DNA of 64,000 nucleotides from positions 372,001-436,000 of the forward strand of contig NZ_CANKUD010000004.1 in the NCBI RefSeq assembly GCF_947486615.1. The letters run 5' to 3'. This DNA is from an uncultured Modestobacter sp. (GTDB lineage: Bacteria; Actinomycetota; Actinomycetes; Mycobacteriales; Geodermatophilaceae). The notes under the pieces were generated by a model that was given only the letters and a program-made list of their open reading frames with translations, was not told the DNA's origin and made no database searches. Position numbers and translations under genes: made by a program. Below, piece after piece: positions 53,785-61,521 of this stretch (positions are counted from its first letter, which is position 1; every line of letters begins with the position of its first letter).

Positions 53785-54567
53785 GTGACCGACCTCGCCA
53801 CCCGCGCCCGCACCCTGCTCGACCTGCACACCGCACCGGAGCCGCTGGTGCTCGCCAACGTCTGGGACGTCGTCTCGGCGACCGTCGTGGCCGGCAGCCC
53901 CGGCGTCCGGGCGCTGGCCACGGCGAGCCACTCGATCGCCGCGACCTTCGGCCACGAGGACGGCGAGCAGCTCCCGCTCGACGTGCACCTGGACATGATC
54001 GCCCGCATCGCCCGGGCCGTGGACCTGCCGCTGTCGATGGACATGGAGGCCGGCTACGGCGACCCGGGGGAGACCACCCGCCGGGCGATCGGGGTGGGCG
54101 TCGTCGGCGGCAACCTGGAGGACCAGCTGCGGCCGCTGGACGACGCGGTCGCCGCCGTCGAGGCGGTGCTCCGCGCCGGGCGGGACGCCGGGATCGACTT
54201 CGTGCTCAACGCCCGCACCGACGTCTTCCTGCTGGCCGACGCCGCCGCCGACCGGGGCGCGCTGGTCGCCGAGGCGGTGCGCCGCGGGCAGGCCTACCTG
54301 GCGGCCGGCGCCCCGGTGGTGTTCGTGCCCGGCGCGGGGGACCGGGCGGAGATCGCGGCCCTGGTCGACGGGCTGGGCCGCGGGCGGGTCTCGCTGATGA
54401 GCGTCCCCGGGGTGTCGCCGTCGGTGCGGGAGCTGGCCGAGCTCGGCGTCGCCCGCGTCTCCACCGGGCCGTTCACCCAGCGGGTGGCGCTGACCGCGCT
54501 GCAGGACGCCGTCGTCGAGCTGGTCGCCGGCGGCACCCTCCCGGCCGGCACCCGTTCGCTCAACTGA
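53785..54567 (+). CDS. Isocitrate lyase/PEP mutase superfamily protein
   Basis: A TIM-barrel protein of 260 residues: VLANVWDVVSA at the start, LPLSMDMEAGYGDP (metal and phosphate site) and GVVGGNLEDQ. The catalytic Cys loop (KKCGH) of isocitrate and methylisocitrate lyases is missing, so it is closer to the oxaloacetate hydrolase or PEP-mutase-like group; the reaction is unknown. TACGTT lies six bases before the GTG start, as expected for a leaderless message. Confidence 0.85.
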   Translation: MTDLATRARTLLDLHTAPEPLVLANVWDVVSATVVAGSPGVRALATASHSIAATFGHEDGEQLPLDVHLDMIARIARAVDLPLSMDMEAGYGDPGETTRRAIGVGVVGGNLEDQLRPLDDAVAAVEAVLRAGRDAGIDFVLNARTDVFLLADAAADRGALVAEAVRRGQAYLAAGAPVVFVPGAGDRAEIAALVDGLGRGRVSLMSVPGVSPSVRELAELGVARVSTGPFTQRVALTALQDAVVELVAGGTLPAGTRSLN

Positions 54568-54623
54568 CCGCACCGCTGGGAAAGGGCAGGACGGCTCGGC
54601 CGCGAGAGCCCTACCGTGCCGGC

Positions 54624-55151
54624 ATGGGTGATCGCTGGGGGCCGGACGGACCTCCGCCGGAGGCGTACAGCCGGGTCACCGATCCGCAGCGGTACGCGGG
54701 CCTGCACGACGTCGCCGACCGGTTCGTCACCGTTCTCGCCGAGCGGTACGACGTCGCGGTGACCGACGAGCCGGCGTCCGGGGCGCTCGGGGTGCGCGCC
54801 GTCCGGTTGCACCCCCGGTCCGGTGGGGGCGCCGATCTGGTGGTCGTGCACACCGAGTTCGGGGTGCGGCTGCGGGCCGGGCGCTGGGTGGAGGAGTCGT
54901 TCCCGCACTGCGGCTGCGACGCCTGCGACGAGGAAGCCGAGGACCTCGCCGAGGAGCTGGGGGACTTCGTCACCGACGTGGTGCGCGGCCGGCTCGCCGA
55001 GGAGCTGACCAGCGGATTCCGGAAGGGCACGCTCGCGGTAGGGCGGCCGCGATCGGCCGGGAACCGGTCGCTGAGCCGCGACGATGTCCGGCGACTCGGA
55101 CCCCCGGGACGCCACGAGTGGTCGCCCTGGCCGGAGCGGGGCGGTCGGTGA
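54624..55151 (+). CDS. Hypothetical protein, possibly DUF6226
   Basis: A protein of 175 residues. VTDPQRYAGLHDVADRFV near the N-terminus and FPHCGCDACDEEAEDLAEEL in the centre recall DUF6226 proteins; the CGCDACD cluster might bind a metal. No function known. TACCGT six bases before the ATG suggests leaderless expression. Its stop overlaps the next gene as GTGA. Confidence 0.65.
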   Translation: MGDRWGPDGPPPEAYSRVTDPQRYAGLHDVADRFVTVLAERYDVAVTDEPASGALGVRAVRLHPRSGGGADLVVVHTEFGVRLRAGRWVEESFPHCGCDACDEEAEDLAEELGDFVTDVVRGRLAEELTSGFRKGTLAVGRPRSAGNRSLSRDDVRRLGPPGRHEWSPWPERGGR

Positions 55152-55531
55152 CGCCGCCGTCCACGGGTGGGCCTGTGACGGTCGTCGGCAGCCGGGAGCG
55201 CCGGCTGCCCGCACCGCCCGCCGTCGTCCGGCGGTCGCTGGCCGAGCCGCACCAGCCGGGCGCCCGGCCCTGGCTGGCGCTGACGGACGACGAGGTGGAG
55301 CCGGTGGTCATCGACGACGGGACGCCGGATCGGCTGGCGTGGCGGTCGTTGTGGCCCCGCCGTCCCGATCTGGTGCTGGCTTTCGAGCTGCGGGCGGCGG
55401 GCGCGGAGACGGCGCTCCGCTGGACGCTGACCGCCGTGGGGGAGCCGCCCGACGCGAGCCTCACCGGGCACCTGCGGCACCGGGTCAACCACCTGCTGTG
55501 GTCCGACCTGCGCCTCTCCTACGGACAGTGA
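55148..55531 (+). CDS. Hypothetical protein, SRPBCC-like
   Basis: A protein of 127 residues. The pattern LALTDDEVEPVVIDDGTP, LVLAFELRAAGAETALRWTL and a C-terminal amphipathic helix (HLRHRVNHLLWSDLR) is compatible with a small START/SRPBCC fold, but no family is certain. The GTG at 55148 overlaps the previous stop codon, so the two genes are coupled. Confidence 0.6.
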   Translation: MTPPSTGGPVTVVGSRERRLPAPPAVVRRSLAEPHQPGARPWLALTDDEVEPVVIDDGTPDRLAWRSLWPRRPDLVLAFELRAAGAETALRWTLTAVGEPPDASLTGHLRHRVNHLLWSDLRLSYGQ

Positions 55532-55550
55532 GCCGCAGCGAGCCGTCCGT

Positions 55551-55610
55551 CGAGTGACAGCCCAGCGGGCTCCCCGGCGCGCGGACCCCCGCTGAGCCGT
55601 CACTGGGCGA
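55551..55610. repeat. Palindromic element, copy 1
   Basis: Left arm CGAGTGACAGCCCAGCGGG (55551-55569) pairs imperfectly with the right arm CCCCGCTGAGCCGTCACT (55587-55604). It shares its outer and inner motifs with the element at 55654. The interval 55532-55906 holds only these repeats and no gene. Confidence 0.75.
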
Positions 55611-55653
55611 GTGCTGCCCCTCCCACCCCGCGCGGTGCGCGGCGAGGTCCCTT

Positions 55654-55710
55654 CGAGTGACAGCTGAGCGGGCTCATCCGGTCCGCGTGTCCCCGCTGAG
55701 CTGTCACTCG
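55654..55710. repeat. Palindromic element, copy 2
   Basis: Left arm CGAGTGACAGCTGAGCGGG (55654-55672) and right arm CCCCGCTGAGCTGTCACTCG (55691-55710) form a 19-bp stem with one mismatch and an 18-nt loop. It has the same design as the copy 103 nt upstream; the pair looks like a REP/BIME-type dispersed palindrome. Confidence 0.8.
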
Positions 55711-55718
55711 GCGACGGG

Positions 55719-55824
55719 CGGCAAGGGGCGAGGTGGGACACGCTCGGTGGCTGGGGTGGGAGCTCGGGCGGAAGATCGGGGGCAGGGCGTCGATGACGAC
55801 GAGAGAGAAGGCGCCGCCGACATG
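55719..55824 (+). repeat. Direct repeat A: duplicate of the acyl-CoA dehydrogenase leader
   Basis: About 106 nt closely matching 56571-56675 (roughly four fifths identical by eye), including CACGCTCGGTGGCTGGGGTG and the ATG at its end. Here the ATG opens only a six-codon frame (MRDWRR-stop), so it is a dead copy or a remnant of a duplication. Confidence 0.85.
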
Positions 55825-55906
55825 AGGGACTGGCGGCGGTGAGGGCGCGCACCGGTGACCCGCCACCCCGCCCGTCCCTCGCCGCCGAACGGAGGGCTGA
55901 TGCCGG

Positions 55907-56545
55907 GTGAGCGGGACGAGCTGGGATCACAACGCCTGGTATCACCGGACGCTCCTAGGGCAGCTGCCACCGGGCAGCCGGCGGGTGCTGGACGTGGGCT
56001 GCGGTGCCGGTGCGCTGGCCCGAGAGCTCGCCACTCGGGTGCCCCAGGTCGATGCGCTGGACGCCGACCAGGCGATGGTGGCGCTGGCGCGGCGCAGCGC
56101 CCCGGCCAACCTCGATGTCTTGCACGCCGACGTGCTGGCGGCCGAGCTGCCGGCGGGGAGCTACGACGCAGTGCTCAGCTCCAGCGTCCTGCACCACCTG
56201 CCGTTGTCCCCGGCACTGACCACGATGGCCGGCTGGCTGCGGCCGGGCGGCGTGCTCGCCGCGGTGACCCTCCCGCGGGTCGACCTGCCGCGCGACCTCC
56301 CCGTGGAAGCGGCCGCCGTCCTCGGGCACCACGGCCTCGGCGCCGTCTTCGCGGCAGGACGGAGGCTGACCGGGAGACCACTGTTCGACCACGAGCCGAT
56401 GGGCAGCGACATGCCGATGCGCGACCCGGAGCTCACCACCCGGCAGGTGCGGGCCGCGGCGGCCGCCGTGCTGCCGGGCGTCCGCGTGCGCCGGCTGTTG
56501 TTCTGGCGATTCGTCCTCACCTGGACCAAGCCGTTCACCGGGTGA
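55907..56545 (+). CDS. Class I SAM-dependent methyltransferase
   Basis: A protein of 212 residues. RRVLDVGCGAGALARELA is the SAM motif I, VDALDADQAMVALAR motif II and YDAVLSSSVLHHLPL motif IV. The hydrophobic C-terminal third is typical of small UbiE-like methyltransferases. Substrate unknown. The GTG at 55907 is preceded by GGAGGG. The gene lies exactly between two long direct repeats. Confidence 0.85.
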   Translation: MSGTSWDHNAWYHRTLLGQLPPGSRRVLDVGCGAGALARELATRVPQVDALDADQAMVALARRSAPANLDVLHADVLAAELPAGSYDAVLSSSVLHHLPLSPALTTMAGWLRPGGVLAAVTLPRVDLPRDLPVEAAAVLGHHGLGAVFAAGRRLTGRPLFDHEPMGSDMPMRDPELTTRQVRAAAAAVLPGVRVRRLLFWRFVLTWTKPFTG

Positions 56546-56570
56546 CGGCCGATGTCCGCCGCACCTCACT

Positions 56571-56675
56571 CGGCAAGGGGTGAGGTGGGCCACGCTCGGT
56601 GGCTGGGGTGCCGGATCGGGCGGAGCATCGGGACCACGACGTCGACGACGACCGAGGAAAGGCACCGCCGCCATG
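56571..56675 (+). repeat. Direct repeat B: leader of the acyl-CoA dehydrogenase gene
   Basis: The functional copy of the sequence at 55719-55824, 852 nt downstream of it; it ends in the start codon of the acyl-CoA dehydrogenase. GAGGAAAGG within it is a probable ribosome site. Confidence 0.85.
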
Positions 56676-57851
56676 ACCGACCTGCTCCTGCCCGCTGACT
56701 TCTTCGCGTTCCAGAGCCTGCTGCCCGACGACGAGCAGAAGGAGCTGATGGCGCTCCGGGAGTTCCTGGAGTCGGAGGTCAAGCCGCACGTCAACTCCTC
56801 GTGGGCCGCCGCCGAGTTCCCGCACGACCTGATCCCGAAGTTCGCCGAGGCCGACATCGTGGGCCGCTCCTACGACTGGGACGGCCGCCCCCGCGCCTCC
56901 CGGCTGTTCACCGGCTTCCAGGCGATGGAGCTCTCCCGGGTCGACCCGTCGATGGCCACCTTCCTGGGCGTGCACAACGGCCTGGCGATGGGCTCGATCA
57001 TGATCCTCGGCTCCGAGGAGCAGCGGCAGCGCTGGATCCCCTCGATGATGCGGATGGAGACCATCGGCGCGTTCGGGCTCACCGAGCCCGAGGGAGGCTC
57101 CGACGTCGCCCGCGGCATGCGCACCACCGCGCGCCGGGACGGCGACGAGTGGGTGCTCAACGGCGCCAAGCGCTGGATCGGGAACGGCACCTTCGCCGAC
57201 GTCGTGGTGGTCTTCGCCCGCGACGAGGCCGACGACCAGGTCAAGACCTTCGTCGTGGAGAAGGGCACCCCCGGCTTCACCGCCACCAAGATCGAGGACA
57301 AGTTCGCGCTGCGCACCGTGCAGAACGCCGACCTGACCTTCGCCGACTGCCGCATCCCGGCGGGCAACAAGCTCGAGGACGGCAACTCCTTCAAGGACGT
57401 CAACAAGGTGCTCAAGGTGACCCGCGGAGGGGTGGCCTGGAGCGGCGTCGGCTGCCAGCTGGGCGCCTACGAGGTGGCGGTGGCCTACGCCAAGGAACGG
57501 CACCAGTTCGGCAAGGCGATCGGTTCGTTCCAGCTGATCCAGGACCTGCTGGCCCGGATGCTGGGCAACGTCACCGCCAGCCTCGGGATGACGGTGCGGA
57601 TCGCCCAGCTCCAGGAGACCGACGACCTGCGGGACGACCAGGCCGCGCTGGCCAAGCTCTACGTGACCAGCCGCGGCCGGGAGACCGTCGCCATGGCCCG
57701 GGAGCTGTTCGGCGGCAACGGGATCGTGCTGGAGAACGACGTCATCCGGTACTTCGCCGACGCCGAGGCGCTGTACTCCTACGAGGGCACCCGCGAGATG
57801 AACACCCTCATCGTCGGCCGCTCGATCACCGGGATGAGCGCATTCGTGTAG
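56673..57851 (+). CDS. Acyl-CoA dehydrogenase (glutaryl-CoA dehydrogenase-like)
   Basis: An FAD enzyme of 392 residues. AFGLTEPEGGSDVARGM and WVLNGAKRWIGNGTFAD are FAD and substrate motifs; RHQFGKAIGSFQLIQ is the C-terminal helix signature. The catalytic Glu is in LYSYEGTREMNTLIVGRSIT, the position used in glutaryl-CoA-type dehydrogenases. Exact substrate unknown. The ATG at 56673 ends direct repeat B. Confidence 0.92.
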   Translation: MTDLLLPADFFAFQSLLPDDEQKELMALREFLESEVKPHVNSSWAAAEFPHDLIPKFAEADIVGRSYDWDGRPRASRLFTGFQAMELSRVDPSMATFLGVHNGLAMGSIMILGSEEQRQRWIPSMMRMETIGAFGLTEPEGGSDVARGMRTTARRDGDEWVLNGAKRWIGNGTFADVVVVFARDEADDQVKTFVVEKGTPGFTATKIEDKFALRTVQNADLTFADCRIPAGNKLEDGNSFKDVNKVLKVTRGGVAWSGVGCQLGAYEVAVAYAKERHQFGKAIGSFQLIQDLLARMLGNVTASLGMTVRIAQLQETDDLRDDQAALAKLYVTSRGRETVAMARELFGGNGIVLENDVIRYFADAEALYSYEGTREMNTLIVGRSITGMSAFV

Positions 57852-57967
57852 CTCACCCCTTCGGGGCGGTGCACCCGCCCACGGCTGGAGAGACGACCAC
57901 CGGTTGACGATCACCAGGAGGTACGCCGGAGTGGCGTGCCTGCTGTGATCAGTCGTTGGGAGGGGTC

Positions 57968-58672
57968 GTGTCGGGTCAGTCCGTGCTCGTCGTCGAGGAC
58001 ACCGACGAGATCCGTGAGCTCGTCGTCACGGTGCTCCGCCGCGCCGGGATGGACGTGCGGGAGGCCACCACCGGTGCCTCCTGCCTGGCCGAGGTGCGCC
58101 GCGAGGCGCCCGACGTCGTCGTCCTGGACCTCGGCCTGCCCGACGCCGACGGCACCGAGGTGTGCCGACAGCTGCGCTCCGAGACCGACTGCTACGTGCT
58201 GATGCTGACCGCGCGGGCGGAGGAGGTCGATCTGCTGATCGGTCTCGCCGTCGGGGCGGACGGCTACATGGCCAAGCCGTTCTCACCGCGCGAGCTGGTG
58301 GCCCGGGTGCAGACGATGCTCCGCCGGCCGCGCACCGTCGCGGTCCCGGAGCCGCGCACGCCCCTGGAGGACACCGTCCAGCGGCTGGCCGACCTCGAGG
58401 TCGACCCGGACAGCCGCGAGGTGCGGGTGGACGGCGCGGCCGTCGACCTGACCCGCACCGAGTTCGACCTGCTCGCCGCCCTCGTCTCCCGGCCCGGCCG
58501 GGTGCTGCAGCGGGAGACGCTGCTGCGCGAGGTCTGGCAGACCGACTGGGAGGGCAACCTGCGCCTGGTCGAGGCCCACATGTCCAACCTGCGGCGCAAG
58601 CTCGCTGCCGCAGGGTTGAGCCACCCCGAGATCAAGACCGTCCGGGGGGTCGGCTACCGCTTGGTGGCCTGA
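57968..58672 (+). CDS. OmpR/PhoB-family response regulator (orphan)
   Basis: A protein of 234 residues. Receiver domain: VVEDTDE acidic pocket, Asp in VVVLDLGLPDADG, Lys in YMAKPFSP. Winged-helix domain: VDLTRTEFDLLAALVSRPGRV and SNLRRKL, with VRGVGYRLV at the end. No kinase is adjacent; the nearest is at 61731-63176. Regulators of this family bind 11-bp direct repeats like those at 61464-61507, so a link is possible. GTG at 57968 with GGGAGG upstream. Confidence 0.9.
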   Translation: MSGQSVLVVEDTDEIRELVVTVLRRAGMDVREATTGASCLAEVRREAPDVVVLDLGLPDADGTEVCRQLRSETDCYVLMLTARAEEVDLLIGLAVGADGYMAKPFSPRELVARVQTMLRRPRTVAVPEPRTPLEDTVQRLADLEVDPDSREVRVDGAAVDLTRTEFDLLAALVSRPGRVLQRETLLREVWQTDWEGNLRLVEAHMSNLRRKLAAAGLSHPEIKTVRGVGYRLVA

Positions 58673-58678
58673 GGAAGG

Positions 58679-58759
58679 TCAGGACCGAACCTGGTCCTGA
58701 GAGGGACAGCTGCATCCGACGACGAGGCCCGGCCCCCCACACGGGGAGCCGGGCCTCGT
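58679..58759 (+). terminator. Two tandem terminator hairpins after the OmpR-type gene
   Basis: First stem TCAGGACC/GGTCCTGA (58679-58700, 6-nt loop). Second stem ACGAGGCCCGGC/GCCGGGCCTCGT (58722-58759) with an inner CCCC/GGGG pair, followed by TTGTCGTC. Either could also serve the convergent operon. Confidence 0.75.
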
Positions 58760-58785
58760 TGTCGTCGCCCCGTGCGGGGCCGTCG

Positions 58786-59604
58786 TCAGGCGGCCAGGTC
58801 CCGCCGGCGGGCGAGCATCCGTCCGGTCGCGGCGTCCACCGCGTGCAGCATGCCGGCCAGCTCGGCGCGCCCGCCCCACGCGTCGGCGGCGAAGGCCAGC
58901 TGGCCGTGCCGGTGGACGTCGTCCCGGCGGCGGGCCGGGCGGGCCAGCCCGCTCAGCTCGGCCAGCCGGCCGTGGGCCATGATCCCGCGCCGGGCGTCGG
59001 CGGCGATCGCCTGGCAGAGGTCGGCGACCGCCGGGTGCCCCAGCTGGCCCGAGGGGCCGGCGAGGGCCTGGGCGGCGCTGGCCACGGCGCGGGGGTCACC
59101 GGACCGCACGCCCCGGGCGATGGCGGACAGCCGGGTCGGCAGCGCGTCGTCGTACATGCCCTGCAGCCGGTCCATCAGGTCGGCGTCCTGGTCGGCGTCC
59201 TCCAGGTCCTCGACGTCCACGAGGTCCAGCGGCGCGGCGACCGGGGCGGCGCTCCGGTCGCGCAGCAGGTCCAGCACGAGGCGGACGTCGAACGGGGCGG
59301 TCAGGCAGGCGAGGGCGCCGGCGGCCGAGGCGGCGGCGCGCAGCTCGTCGGTGGGCTCGGGGGTGACCATCAGGAAGCGGGCGGTGCTGCCGGCGGCGCG
59401 CAGCTCGCTCAGCAGGGCCGGGCCGCTGTCGGCGCCGGTGACGCCGGCGGCGGTGACCACCAGGTCCACCGTGAGGGAGGCGCTCAGCCAGCGGGCGTCC
59501 TCGGCGTCGCCGGCCTCGTGGACGCCCCAGCCGGCCAGCTCCAGCAGGCCGGTGACCTGCTGCCGTGCGGCGGGGGAGGCATCGATGACGAGGGCGGTCA
59601 GCAC
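58786..59604 (-). CDS. Degenerate receiver-Hpt protein in the TasA/SipW-like operon
   Basis: A protein of 272 residues. Residues 1-115 follow the receiver fold (LVIDASPAARQQVTGLLELA), but the phosphoacceptor Asp is replaced (DLVVTAAGVTG) and the conserved Lys reads LTAPFD. Residues 140-210 follow the Hpt fold, but the A-H-x-L-K-G core reads AQALAGPSGQLG, with Gln179 instead of His. Both phosphotransfer sites are thus lost, so it is probably a binding or scaffold protein. The GTG at 59604 overlaps the upstream stop codon by 7 nt. Last gene of the operon. Confidence 0.75.
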   Translation of the reverse strand: MLTALVIDASPAARQQVTGLLELAGWGVHEAGDAEDARWLSASLTVDLVVTAAGVTGADSGPALLSELRAAGSTARFLMVTPEPTDELRAAASAAGALACLTAPFDVRLVLDLLRDRSAAPVAAPLDLVDVEDLEDADQDADLMDRLQGMYDDALPTRLSAIARGVRSGDPRAVASAAQALAGPSGQLGHPAVADLCQAIAADARRGIMAHGRLAELSGLARPARRRDDVHRHGQLAFAADAWGGRAELAGMLHAVDAATGRMLARRRDLAA

Positions 59605-60068
59605 GTCACTGGTCCTGTCTCTGCGGGGACGGAGGTCCAGCCGTAGCTGGTGAGGGTGGTGATGCGGATCCGGATGCCCTGGTCGGCGTAGGAGCCGTCG
59701 ATGTCCTGGGCGAAGCTCGTCGTCCCGGGGCTCAGGGTGGCGATCGGCTGGGTGCTGCCGTCGCGGAAGACGGCGGTCAGCTGGTAACCGGTGACCCCGC
59801 GGGTGGTCGCGCTCGGCCGCCAGGAACCCCGTCCGTGCAGGGTGCGGGTGGTGTACGAGCGACCGTCCCACTGGTTGTAGTAGGTGGTGGTGGTGCAGTA
59901 GGTGCCGGCGGTCGACAGCCGGGTGACCGGCGCGACGGTCAGCGTGCTGGCGTCGACGGTGGTGGCGGCCCGGGCGGTGAAGGAGGCCTGGGCGGGGGAG
60001 ATGGTCAGCCCCAGCACGGTGGCGAGGGCGACGGCGAGGAGCAGCAGGCTGCGGCGGATCCCGGTCAT
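59598..60068 (-). CDS. Secreted protein encoded with SipW-type peptidase
   Basis: A protein of 156 residues with a signal peptide (SLLLLAVALATVLGLTISPA) followed by QASFTARAATTVDASTLTV, similar to the start of the mature TasA-like protein two genes upstream. Two cysteines remain (TYCTTTTYY and the last residue), which could form a disulfide. It is probably a second substrate of the signal peptidase and a partner of the TasA-like protein. Its ATG overlaps the sipW-like stop (ATGA). Confidence 0.65.
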   Translation of the reverse strand: MTGIRRSLLLLAVALATVLGLTISPAQASFTARAATTVDASTLTVAPVTRLSTAGTYCTTTTYYNQWDGRSYTTRTLHGRGSWRPSATTRGVTGYQLTAVFRDGSTQPIATLSPGTTSFAQDIDGSYADQGIRIRITTLTSYGWTSVPAETGPVTC

Positions 60069-60715
60069 GCCCGGACACCCTCGGTGTCGTCGTTCTCGTC
60101 GACCTTCACCGGCCGCCAGATGGAGAGCAGCAGCCAGCCGGCCAGCAGGGCCGGGGCCCCGTAGACGAGCGCCTGGCTCACCACGGGGGTGCGCAGCACC
60201 TGGATGGCGTTGCCGATCTCGGGGATGACCGCCTGCACCTGGTAGGCGGTGTCACCCTGCAGCGTGGCCTTCCACGGGTCGACGGCCTCGTTCGCGTCGC
60301 CCTTGGTCTCGACCGTGACCGCCCCGTCGGCGCCGTGCTCGACGGAGACCACGCGGTGGCTGACCAGACGGTGGTCGTCGATCGGGATGTGGTAGGCGAT
60401 GATCATGCCCACGGCGACCTCGTCGACCGGCAGCGGCGTCACGATCGTGACGTCACCCGGGTCGATGGCCGGGGACATGCTGCCGGTGAGCATCGTCATC
60501 GTCCGGTAGTCCAGGACGTGCGGCCCGACGGCCAGGACGCCGAAGGCCAGGACGGCGACGGTGACCACGAGCCGGAGCAGCCAGCGGCCCACCAGGCGAG
60601 CCGCACGCGTCCCGAGACCCGCGGTGCGGGGCTCCAGGACCAGCTGACGTGCGGGACGGTGCGCGATCGCGATGTCCGTGGTGCGGGCCAGCGGTGCGAG
60701 CAGGGCGGTGGTCAT
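60065..60715 (-). CDS. sipW: Signal peptidase I, SipW type
   Basis: A membrane protease of 216 residues with helices near 45-65 and 185-205. The nucleophile is Ser79 in LTGSMSPAIDPGD, and the general base is His120 in LVSHRVVSVE in place of the Lys of ordinary bacterial enzymes; this Ser-His pair marks the SipW (archaeal/ER-like) class that processes TasA-type proteins. It lies between two genes for likely substrates. Confidence 0.88.
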   Translation of the reverse strand: MTTALLAPLARTTDIAIAHRPARQLVLEPRTAGLGTRAARLVGRWLLRLVVTVAVLAFGVLAVGPHVLDYRTMTMLTGSMSPAIDPGDVTIVTPLPVDEVAVGMIIAYHIPIDDHRLVSHRVVSVEHGADGAVTVETKGDANEAVDPWKATLQGDTAYQVQAVIPEIGNAIQVLRTPVVSQALVYGAPALLAGWLLLSIWRPVKVDENDDTEGVRA

Positions 60716-60762
60716 GGCGGGTCCTCCGGTCAGGGGTCAGTGGGTGGGCGGACGGCGCCGGA

Positions 60763-61395
60763 TCAGCGGTTGGTGCCGGTCTGCTGCGCCCCGACGAAGT
60801 TGATCGACATCGCGGCGGTCTTGCCCTGGAAGGTGTTGTCCGCGCTACCGGGGAGCGTGACGGTGACCAGCAGGTGGTCCGTGCCGCCGGCGGTCATGCT
60901 GGCGAGGTCACGCAGGCTCGTGCCGGCAGTCACAGCACCGGAGCCCTGGGCGTACCGGCGCGCGGTGGAACCGGAGCAGGTGTAGGTGGCGACGCCGTTG
61001 GCCCCGATCGTCTCGGTCCACTTGACCGAGCAGGAGTCGACGCCGAGCTGCAGGCCGTTGACCTTGTCGGTCGTCAGGACGCTCTGGGTGGTCGCCGTGG
61101 ACACGAGCGAGATGCTCGACATGTTGAGGTTGCCGTTGTTGACCAGCTCCACCGAGCGGCTGATCGAGTCGCCGGGCACGAAGCCGGCAGCGTTGATGGT
61201 CATGCCGGCCGCGCCGCCAGCGGCGAGGTCCAGGGACAGGGTCCCCGAGGTGACCGAGGCGTTCAGCGGGGCGGTGCTGTCGGTGAAGGTGCCGAAGGTG
61301 CCCATGCCGGCGACGGCGGCGGCGGCACCGACGATGCCGAGCGAGCCGATGATCTTGCGGGTGGTGCGGCTGCGGTTCGTGGCGGTGGCGGTCAT
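60763..61395 (-). CDS. TasA/camelysin-like secreted fibre protein
   Basis: A protein of 210 residues. The N-terminus TTRKIIGSLGIVGAAAAVAG is a SipW-type signal sequence, followed by GTFGTFTDSTA and NASVTSGTLSLDL as in TasA/CalY proteins, whose mature part forms amyloid-like or donor-strand fibres in Bacillus biofilms. FVPGDSISRSVELVNNGNL matches the family's jelly-roll strand. In actinobacteria such proteins are little studied. The ATG at 61395 has AGGGAGA seven bases upstream. First gene of a four-gene operon with sipW. Confidence 0.82.
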   Translation of the reverse strand: MTATATNRSRTTRKIIGSLGIVGAAAAVAGMGTFGTFTDSTAPLNASVTSGTLSLDLAAGGAAGMTINAAGFVPGDSISRSVELVNNGNLNMSSISLVSTATTQSVLTTDKVNGLQLGVDSCSVKWTETIGANGVATYTCSGSTARRYAQGSGAVTAGTSLRDLASMTAGGTDHLLVTVTLPGSADNTFQGKTAAMSINFVGAQQTGTNR

Positions 61396-61463
61396 GGCTG
61401 CGTCTCCCTGGTCTGTCCCGTGTCGGCGGGTGTTCCCGGCGACAGACACGACTCTGGAGGCCC

Positions 61464-61507
61464 ATCCGCAGGGCACCCGCCAGCGATCCGCAAGAGAACC
61501 GCAAGAA
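61464..61507 (-). promoter_or_regulatory. Four 11-bp direct repeats upstream of the TasA-like operon
   Basis: On the plus strand the units ATCCGCAGGGC, ACCCGCCAGCG, ATCCGCAAGAG and AACCGCAAGAA follow each other without gaps (consensus ANCCGCNRGNG). Contiguous 11-bp direct repeats are the binding pattern of OmpR/PhoB-family regulators. The block ends 69 nt before the operon's start codon, a typical activator position. Confidence 0.65.
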
Positions 61508-61521
61508 GAGGTCGACGGACC

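Noticed and set aside
55551-55710. Insertion sequence or MITE with target duplication
   Set aside because: The palindromes lack a flanking direct repeat that I can identify and no transposase is near; they are kept as palindromic repeats only.
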